Below the pieces are notes generated by a model. The model saw only the letters and a program-made list of their open reading frames with translations, was not told the origin of the DNA and did no database searches. This document shows, piece by piece, positions 56,828-64,000 of a stretch of 64,000 nucleotides of DNA (position 1 is the first letter of the stretch; every line of letters begins with the position of its first letter). Source of the stretch: Gautieria morchelliformis (taxonomy: Eukaryota > Basidiomycota > Agaricomycetes > Gomphales > Gomphaceae). A program made the position numbers and the translations under genes. Location of the stretch: the NCBI GenBank assembly GCA_015179125.1, contig WHVA01000077.1:186001-250000 (forward strand). The letters are read 5' to 3'.

Positions 56828-58511
56828 TCACACCTTCTTAGCAAGCTTCCTTATAGCCTTTCTAGCCGCTTCTTTGATGAAATTCGCGTCACCCCATGAC
56901 ATCCCGATGTTGGCCATGAGCACATCAGCCGTCACCTCCTTCAGTTCATTTAGGAAGTAAACGTTGTTTGCTTCAAATTTACCTTTGAATTCGTCAATGT
57001 TCCGCCCCCTAGCCTCAGGCCAATTACGGACATCGTCAAGAAACTCTTCGATGCTTGGGTAAGCGATGTCACCGGGAGTCGCAGGGGTCAACTGTTCCGG
57101 TCTCTTGTCAGGATTGACTGGAGTAACAGGGTGGTTCAGGACCATGTTCTGAGCAAACATTTGATAGTCAATTGGTGGGAACATCATCATAGGAAATGAT
57201 TCTTGAAGACCCAATGCAGCGCCAGGCAGGTTCGCCGTTGACCCTTAATCGGTCTTCTCTTTTTGAATGGAGTCTTTGCGATAATGGAAATCTTCGAAGT
57301 GAGCGTTGTTTGGAGGAACTTTCAGAGTGACCCCATGAATGTTAGAAACCTAAATTCGCATTATTAGCAGCGAGTAATACATATAAATGCAAAGGTTGTA
57401 CTCACCAAGGCTGTTACCCAGGACTGGAGTTGGCACCATGATAAATGCGTGTGCTCTCCGTTCTTATTCAGTTTGCAGACTTTTGAAGCACATTCCGGTT
57501 TGCCACAGTTTGAATACTCTGCCTTCAACGCCTCCATGAAATCCCTTTCCCGTTTTGTCAGTAGGCCATGCTCTTCGATCTCAGATCCTTCAGTGTCAGA
57601 ATCGGTGTTCAAGTCCTGAATACGAGCTTTCTTCTTTTTGCCCCTGCCAGCTGCATTTGTCACAGTTTTGTCCCTTTTCCTGGAAAGTGTATGCCGAAGT
57701 GATGTGATGTACTATAATTCTTATAATATTAGATGCGGCTGCCATGCGAAGTGACACGCACACGTACACTTTCATCCAGAACGATGTCTACTTCCATGCC
57801 ACTGGCATCGCCCTTTTTCTTCCTTACCTGAGCGCCCTTCACATCATCCTTGAGGTTGTCCCAGTCCTCTTCTTTTGCCAGTTTCAAAAGGTGTTTATCT
57901 CGCACACCTTTGAGCCGGTAAGCTAGGTGCGGCATCTTTTTCACTGTTTGATAGCACCCTATCACTTTGAAGACACGTTCCTCGACCTTCTTGTAACTGA
58001 CATTGGCAGGAAGCTTCACACGCTCAACAAACCCTTCGGCTTCAGTGCCGTCCGGAACACGCAAGATAATTACTAGGCCATGAAATGAGCATCAAATTAT
58101 AAATGAAAAATATGATGGCATACCAGGTTCATCAATATCCTTTACCTGTTTGGGAACTGCCACCTCTACTAACTCTTCAGACTCTGAGTCTCGATTAGGG
58201 TCGTTGGGCTCGGCTTCGGACTCGGATGCACTTTGAGCCGGCTGGGTCTCTTCCTCATATGAAGACCCTGACTCAGATTCTAAGTCTTCAAAAGTTACTT
58301 TTTTTGCCGCCTGATGTTTCGGTCGAAAAGTGCTAGTAGTTTGAACAGATTCTAAATAACTGGTGAGCTTGAAATAGCATCATTATATATAAACCGACCT
58401 TTGCCCTGAATTCCCGCTATGTCAGGTGACAGTTCCTCTGGAGGTTCTTTGACCTTTTTCGTTGCTCGTGTTGACTTGGTGGGCTGTCTTTTATTTTTGT
58501 TATTTCCCATT
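56828..58511 (-). CDS. Unrecognised multi-exon gene with Cys/His motif
   Basis: Start ATG at 58511 (MGNNKNKRQPTKSTRATKKV). Exons joined by introns of about 47-55 nt give a basic N-terminus, a very acidic stretch (SESEAEPNDPNRDSESEE), a folded-looking domain (VSYKKVEERVFKVIGCYQTV ... LAYRLKGVRDKHLLKLAKEE), a basic linker, a possible metal site (NCGKPECASKVC with GEHTH, C-x4-C-x4-C-x7-H-x-H) and a helical C-terminus of SAM-like type (YPSIEEFLDDVRNWPEA ... MSWGDANFIKEAARKAI). One in-frame TAA at 57247-57245 precedes the last part, so an extra intron or inactivation must be assumed. Similar proteins recur near mobile elements in mushroom genomes in my recollection; the function is unknown. Confidence 0.55.
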
Positions 58512-58854
58512 GTTGGTAAGGCAAGTCGAACTTGGTCGGGTTATGCCAATTCATAATAGGCGGCTTGCCGCGCTGCACCATCGACAACACCACACACCAC
58601 AGACACTTCAGCCTCTCTTGGTTCAGCACTCATCTTCCATATGAACTTGCCCCGGGGTTCAAAGGATCCGCTGACCCTGTTCTTCAATCGCGCCTTTTTG
58701 CTTAGCTCCACAGGCTCGCCGTCAAGTACCAGCAGCTCCCCTGTCAACTCCCCCATAACCCCAGTGGCCAACTTGCGTGAGTATCCTGGCCCGTATTCAT
58801 CATACCAGGGTGTCTGACGACTCGACTCCTGCAGAGCGCCACGGCCCAGGCACA

Positions 58855-59280
58855 TTCGTGTCCCAGGGCACGCGTACCTGCACCCGCACCTGCCGCTGCC
58901 CGTTCCCTCACCACCCCGTCCTCCTGCACCAGCTCGCCCACCCGAGCACCTCCGTGCCCCTCACCCCACCGCGTACGTGTGCGCCCCCCATGTCCTTCGC
59001 GCCATCACCCAACCCGTCCCCACACCTGCGCCCGTACCTGCACCCGCACACACCGTCGCCCGCTTCCCCACCACCCCGTCCTGCTACACCAGCTCGCCCA
59101 CCTCCACCCCAGCGTCCTTCACATCGCCGCCCAACCCGCACCTGCACCCACACCTGCACCTGCATCTGCACCTGCACCCGCACCCACACCCGCACCCGCA
59201 CCTGCCGCCACCCGCTCCCCCACCACCCCGTCCTCCTACACCAGCTCGCCCACCCCAGCACCTCTGCCCCCCTCACCCCA
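58855..59280 (+). repeat. GC-rich repeats of right arm
   Basis: At least three imperfect copies of a segment containing CCACCACCCCGTCCTCCTAC and ACCAGCTCGCCCACC, separated by GCACCTGCACCCGC runs. Only the outermost copy has a counterpart in the left arm, so the right arm has been locally expanded. Confidence 0.75.
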
Positions 59281-59854
59281 CCGCATACGTGTGCGCCCCT
59301 GCGGTTTCCGAGCTCAAGAACGTGCCAGGATCGGCGAAGTTGCCTTATGGTGCATTGGCACTCGGTGCGGAAGGGATCAAAGATGCTATTATGAACTTTG
59401 ATGACACGTATGTTCCATGTTATATGATCCCTCAGATTTTCAGGGCTTATGCTACACAGGAGGAAATCCGACATCGAGAATGAACGCCTACTGTCAGATC
59501 TCACTGATCCAATGTCAGAAGAAGCTAAGCCCTTCCTCTCCAATCCTATGACACCCTCTTCTGGAGATTCTCCTGTAGTGGGTTCTTACCATTAGTACAA
59601 AGTAGCAAACAAAATTAAAACCTGCATTGAACTACAGACAGTAAGCCAAGCTTGCCCTCAGCACCCAAAATGCAAAATAAAAAATGCTTGTTTTATTTGG
59701 ATTTTTAGTTCTATGCCCTAGCTATGGTCCACATAGCTTCAGATATGAAATTTCAAGCGAATGGGAGCGATATCAAGCAAGATATCGTTGTTCGAAGTTT
59801 GCACGCTAAAACGGAAGCAAATCCCACGCGTGCCTTAGGTACTGCAAACGGGTG
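59140..59854 (-). repeat. Right inverted arm of the 9.45-kb element
   Basis: Inverted copy of 50404-51125. It includes the outward-facing frame 59283-59482 (SELKNVPGSAKLPYGALALG ... EEIRHRE), the mirror of the left-arm fragment. Confidence 0.85.
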
Positions 59855-59856
59855 TA

Positions 59857-60470
59857 ATTGCCTTGACTTTGTCCTCTGCCATGGTGAGACCTATTGGAGA
59901 GAGGATGTAGCCCAAGTATTTGACCGTGTCGCGATGCCATTCGCATTTGTCTGCTTTTGCATAGAGGAGGTGTTTGCGGAGACGACGGAGCACTTCTCGG
60001 ACATGTTCCCGATGTTCTTCCGGTGTGTTGGAATAGATGAGGATGTTGTCAATGTAGACTAGGACGCATACATCGAGGAGGTCGGAAAATACGTCGTTCA
60101 TAAAACGCTGAAATGCGGTGGGAGCATTGGTTAGAACAAAAGGCATGACAATGACAACCCACTCAAAAGCACCGTAATGGGTGCGGAAGGTGGTTTTCCA
60201 CTCATCACCTTCGCGGATGCGGACAAGGTGATAAGCGTGCTGGAGGTCGATTTTGGTGTAGATCTTCTATCTGCAGGGAGTGTCAAGGAGGTTGGAAATG
60301 TGCGGAAGCGGATATTTGTCCTTCTTAGTGAGGGCGTTGAGTCCACAGAAATTGACGCAGAGGCAGAGAGATCCATCCTTCTTCTTGAGGAAAAGGACCA
60401 GAGCGCCATGCAGAGACAGCGAAGGGAAGATGAAGCCCATGTTGAGGTCTGTTGAGGACAGGAATTATAG
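59857..60470 (-). pseudogene. Gypsy-3 reverse transcriptase N-terminal part
   Basis: Minus-strand frames read LVLFLKKKDGSLCLCVNF, a frame break near 60270, [19 protein letters not shown], then [35 protein letters not shown] (catalytic YxDD changed to YIDN) and [20 protein letters not shown]. The expected upstream gag and protease are absent beyond about 60470. The changed catalytic Asp and breaks show a dead element. Confidence 0.85.
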
Positions 60471-60499
60471 GCAGTAGGTATGGACTTGTTATTCAAAAG

Positions 60500-60661
60500 A
60501 ATAGACTAGAAATTAATTCACTCTCTCAGTGAATTTAGTGGTCACTCTAAATATATTATACACTACCTAGAAATTAATTCACTACAGAGGATTTCTAGGT
60601 CAATAAATCGAAAGAATGCTAGACTAATTTACTTGCCTCTCTCAGTGAATTTAGTGGTCAC
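60500..60661. repeat. Short direct duplications beside the Copia LTR
   Basis: CTCTCTCAGTGAATTTAGTG occurs near 60519 and again near 60633, and CTAGAAATTAATTCACT near 60507 and 60568. This scrambled AT-rich segment separates Gypsy-3 from the Copia LTR. No gene is seen. Confidence 0.6.
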
Positions 60662-60947
60662 TGAGAGAGGGGGAAATGTGTTCCACTGCGCATGTACTAC
60701 TACCCGGCCCTTTAGCGCCCAAGAGCTCGCGCGTCGAAGTCATTTCAGACTCCGCTGGGTGCAGCCGCTTGTGAAAGTAGGAATAACAAGATGAAATAGA
60801 GAGATAAGGAATGAGTGGAAAATTTCGAAAATAACCAGAGAAATGGATGCATAATACAAGAACAATGTGAGAAGAAATTGGAAGGCCACACAACAAATTG
60901 GATATATTATGCTTGATTTTGGTGCAGGAGCATAAATGCACCCAACA
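60662..60947 (-). repeat. 3' LTR of Copia element
   Basis: On the minus strand it starts TGTTGGGTGCATTTATGC directly after the purine run GAGGGGGCG (60948-60956) and ends CCCCCTCTCTCA, about 286 bp. The outer end is judged from TG...CA only, since the partner LTR lies outside the window. Confidence 0.65.
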
Positions 60948-60960
60948 CGCCCCCTCAAGC

Positions 60961-63900
60961 TTAATATATTCCGATTTGCTCGTTGAGAATCTTTACTCTA
61001 GGACTAGGAAGTCCTTTAGTGAGGATATCTGCCAACATTTGTTCGGTTGGCAAATAAACGAGCTTGGCTTGTTGATTTTTGATTATATCTCGAAGGAAAT
61101 ATAATCGGATGTCGAAATGCTTGGTTCTCGTGTATTGTTGGGTGCCATACGTGATGGCAATGGCTGATTGATTGTCTGAATAAACTTGGATGGGTCTGTT
61201 CAGTGGTTGGAATATTTCAGAAATAAAATGGCGCATCCAAAGAGCCTCTTTGCCCGCATGGATCAGGGCGACGAATTCGGCTTCAGTTGATGAGAGGGCT
61301 ACTATCGACTGTTTCTGGCAACTCCATGAAACAGTGCCTCCATCAATCTGAAATAAGTATGCCGAATACGAACGCCTATGACTCTGTGAACCCCAATCCG
61401 CATCTGAATACCCCATCAAGCCGTCTTGATTTCTTCCAAGTGTGAGTTTGTAATGCTTCATGCCTTTCAAATATTTGAAGACACGTTTGACTGCATTCCA
61501 GTGTGTGCCACCTGGATTTTCAAGGAATTGCGAGAGTAATGACACCGCAAATGCAATGTCAGGTCGAGTGGCTACAGCCGCCCACATCAGTGATCCTATA
61601 GCTTGCCTGTATGGAAACTTCGACATGGCTTTCTTGCCTCTCTCTGTAGAAGGACATTGGTCTTTAGATAATTTTACGGCTGGATCAAGAGGCGTAGCAT
61701 AAGTCTTTGCATCTTCGAGATTAAATTTTTGATGATCTTCTCGATGTATGCAGGTTGTGAAATTGCAATGGTCTTCTTCTGCCAGTCTCTTTCGATTTTG
61801 AGATTCAATAGCCAATGAATCTCACCTAGATCTTTCATACTGAAGACCTGAGCAAGATCTCGTTTGACTTCGTCCAGGACTGACTGATTCTCAGCTGTGA
61901 TGGTAAGGTCGTCCACAGCTGTTGCAATGATCACATGCCCCTTTCCGCCACGTCTATAAAATACAGCCCCGTCTGTGGCTGACGTAGTGAATCCTAACTT
62001 GTGGAATTCACCACTTAGACGTTTGTACCATTCTCTTCCAGATTGCTTGAGGCCGTAGAGTGCTTTCTTCAAAAGTAGCACTTCGCCTTTGTCTCCTGAC
62101 TCATATCCATACGGCTGCTTCATGTAAATAGGTTCGGGCAACGTAGCATTGAGGTATGCATAGTCCACGTCCATTTGATGAATAGGCCAGTCATTCCTAG
62201 CAGCAATGGCGCATATGATCCGTAGGGAGGATAACCGAGCAACAGGTGAGTATGTCTCATCATAGTCGATTCCAAACTTCTGCGTGAAGCCTTGGGCGAC
62301 CATTCTCGATTTAGGTACTATTGGTTTCCCTTCTGGATTACGCTTCCAAAGGTAGACCCATTTGTTACCGACAATATTGGCTCCAGGAGGTGGTTTGGCT
62401 CGTTCCCACACTCCCTTGTCGATTAGGGCCTCATACTCTTTGTCCATTGATTTCTTCCATATAGGATTATTCAGAGCTTCGTCTGCATTGCTAGGTTCAA
62501 TTTGACTCAAATCCGGCGCCTTGTTATTGTTTTGACCGTCGGTTAGAAACGCACTGATGGCACACTCATAGCTACTGATGCCATCAATCTCGGAGGATAA
62601 TTCTTGGTCGAATAAAACTTCTTTATGGTCCTCAACGTCCTCGTAAGCTAGCGTAGTCATATGTGCGCCAGTTTGTCTCTGAGTTTGAGATCTTGTCACG
62701 GGACCTGATGGGGCCGGCTGCACTTGTTGTTGACGGATCCTTTCGCTTCTCCTTATCGGTTCAGCTTCCCTAGGTCTGTCATCAACTCCCTGAATAGGTT
62801 GCAGCTTTTCAAGATATTCTTCCGGTGCACTTTCATCAATTTCTTCAATCTTTGCCTCTTCGCTGACTAAGCGACCGGGCACAGGCACTGATGCCGGAAT
62901 GGCCTTCTTCTCTTCTTTAGACGTAGGTAGCTTGGATTCCTCAATAGAAATGATTGGGACCTTTCCCTTCTTCATTTCTGAATCAAAGACAATGTTCCGC
63001 TCGACAGAAACTTTGTGCGAGTCAGGCCAATAAACATAATGACCATGGCTCTGCGCAGAAATTCCTATCCACCGAGCTCTCTTGGCACGAGCTGCCAATT
63101 TATCTCCCTGAGTGATTTTAACGTAAATTTCAGTTCCCCACGCGTGAATGTCTTTGAGATTCGGTTTTTCATGGTGAATCATCTCGTAGGGCGTTTTATC
63201 TGGTAGAGCTCTTGTATGCGTCCTGTTCCTAAGATAATTGGCATGCTGTATCGCATAGCCCCATAATATCTTAGGAAGGCCTGATTCTAGCAGCATGGCA
63301 CGAGTTCTCTCAGTGAGAGTTCGGTTCAGGCGTTCCGCAACACCATTGGACTCTGGTGTGTCGTGTACCGTCAACTGATGCTTCGTGCCTTGTTTGGCTA
63401 GATGCTGTTCGAATTCAGAGCTCATATACTCGCCCCCTCGATCAGAAACAAGTGCCTTGATGTGCACATTTCTCTGTCGAAGCATTAAAGCCTCGTAGAG
63501 CTTGTACTTTGAGAATGCTTCTGATTTGTTCGCCATGAGATAGATCACCGATTCTCTTGAGTAGTCATCGATAAAGGAGACATAATATGACTTCTTATCG
63601 ATCATGAGGTGTCTTGCAGGTCCCCAGACATCAGAATAAATTCTGTCACCGAATTTTGATGTTCGGTCTCTGGGTTCTCGAGGAAGAGGTTTGCGTGCAA
63701 TCTTGGCCTGAATACACGCATCGCAGACAATTCTATCGCCTGTGGAGCTCAGTTCAATGCCCAATATCATGCCATGATTTAATAGATGTTGTAGGGACTT
63801 CTGTGAGATGTGCCCCATTTTTTGATGAATTTCCATGGCAGACAAACACATATGGGCTTGAGCACTTGGTGACTGGAGGTCTAGTCGATATAAACCATTG

Positions 63901-64000
63901 ACCTTCGGTGCTTGCATCAATACCTTTCCAGTAGTGTTAGATATTGTGCATTTCTGGCCACCGAGTCGAATGTCGTAGCCAGCATCATCGCACCGACCGA
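60961..64000 (-). CDS. Copia polyprotein, open at window edge, one frameshift
   Basis: Minus-strand frame from beyond 64000. Seen in order: pre-integrase zinc site (HQKMGH ... CDAC), integrase core (YSDVWGP, VSDRGGEY, ESNGVAERLNRT), a linker with SRMVAQGFTQKFGIDYDE, reverse transcriptase (QMDVDYAYLNATLPEPIYMK, LYGLKQSGREWYKRL, TAVDDLTI active site) and RNase H (GYSDADWGSQSHRRSYSAYL, STEAEFVAL, DNQSAI). All catalytic motifs are intact. The only break is near 61730, where a run of five A appears one base short; the frame then continues from EDAKTYATPLDPAVKL to a stop at 60961. This is the youngest-looking retroelement here. The homopolymer slip might be a sequencing error. Confidence 0.9.

Larger units (their letters stand above)
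50404..59854. mobile_element. 9.45-kb cargo element with ~0.7-kb TIRs and TA duplication
   Basis: The left end CACCCGTTTGCAGTACC and the right end GGTACTGCAAACGGGTG are inverted copies, and similarity continues inward for about 700 bp (50404-51125 against 59140-59854). TA flanks both ends (50402-50403, 59855-59856). Ignoring the element and one TA makes the Gypsy-3 codons read KAIKEWPEPR without interruption, confirming the ends. Inside are a Tc1-like gene with a substituted catalytic residue, a decayed FunK1 kinase, an unrecognised multi-exon gene, and outward-facing ORF fragments in each arm. TA duplication suits the Tc1/mariner group, but arms this long and gene cargo are unusual. CACTA-like ends are a second possibility. 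Confidence 0.85.

Noticed and set aside
58777..59394. Pro/His/Thr-rich frames in the right arm
   Set aside because: Products of GCACCTGCACCCGC-type repeats; only the SELKNVPGSAKLPYGALALG segment looks protein-like.
50404..59854. Starship-type giant element
   Set aside because: No tyrosine recombinase captain gene is seen, the size is small, and long inverted arms with TA duplication argue for a DDE-type DNA transposon.

Overview
The window looks like transposon-rich accessory DNA from a mushroom-forming basidiomycete (Agaricomycetes). Evidence: spliceosomal introns of about 50-60 nt, Helitrons with Rep-Pif1 (RepHel) genes, chromodomain Gypsy and Copia retrotransposons, a FunK1-type fungal kinase, a fungal-trans (Zn2Cys6-type) factor remnant, and a patatin/NB-ARC/TPR NOD-like protein. 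No prokaryotic signals are seen. The species cannot be named from the sequence.

Positions 1-24057 are a head-to-tail array of six Helitron units on the + strand (A-F here). Five successive 3' termini (a CCCGCGC-GAA-GCGCGGG hairpin, then CTAG) each abut the 5' end of the next unit. Unit C (5975-12680) carries an uninterrupted RepHel gene whose start codon appears to be made by splicing. Unit D fuses a decayed RepHel to the tail of a non-autonomous family. A, B and E are non-autonomous and filled with 18- or 21-bp minisatellites. F is cut off inside its RepHel. A solo LTR with a target duplication sits at the same site in A and D, and that site is empty in E.

Positions 24058-33700 hold the more gene-like part: a rearranged transcription-factor remnant (24.7-25.5 kb), a PIF/Harbinger-type nuclease gene on the minus strand (27185-25787), and a large patatin/NB-ARC/TPR gene (28004-32743). 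The last has 15 exact 126-bp TPR units and appears broken by one missing base between the NB-ARC and TPR parts.

Positions 33984-60947 are nested LTR elements. Gypsy-1 (+ strand, remnant) has a solo LTR in its gag and is split by Gypsy-2 (minus strand, both LTRs, 36175-42625). Gypsy-3 (minus strand) has its 3' LTR at 44790-45467, an antisense accessory ORF, and its pol split twice: by a 1.26-kb LTR-like insertion (48887-50148) and by a 9.45-kb element with about 0.7-kb inverted terminal repeats and a TA target duplication (50404-59854). That large element carries a Tc1-like transposase with a substituted catalytic residue, a decayed FunK1 kinase and an unrecognised multi-exon gene. A Copia element (60662 to beyond 64000, minus strand) closes the window.

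The insertions give a relative chronology because several interrupted reading frames become continuous when the insertion and one target-site copy are ignored. All gene names are family-level calls from motifs; nothing was searched or aligned by computer.
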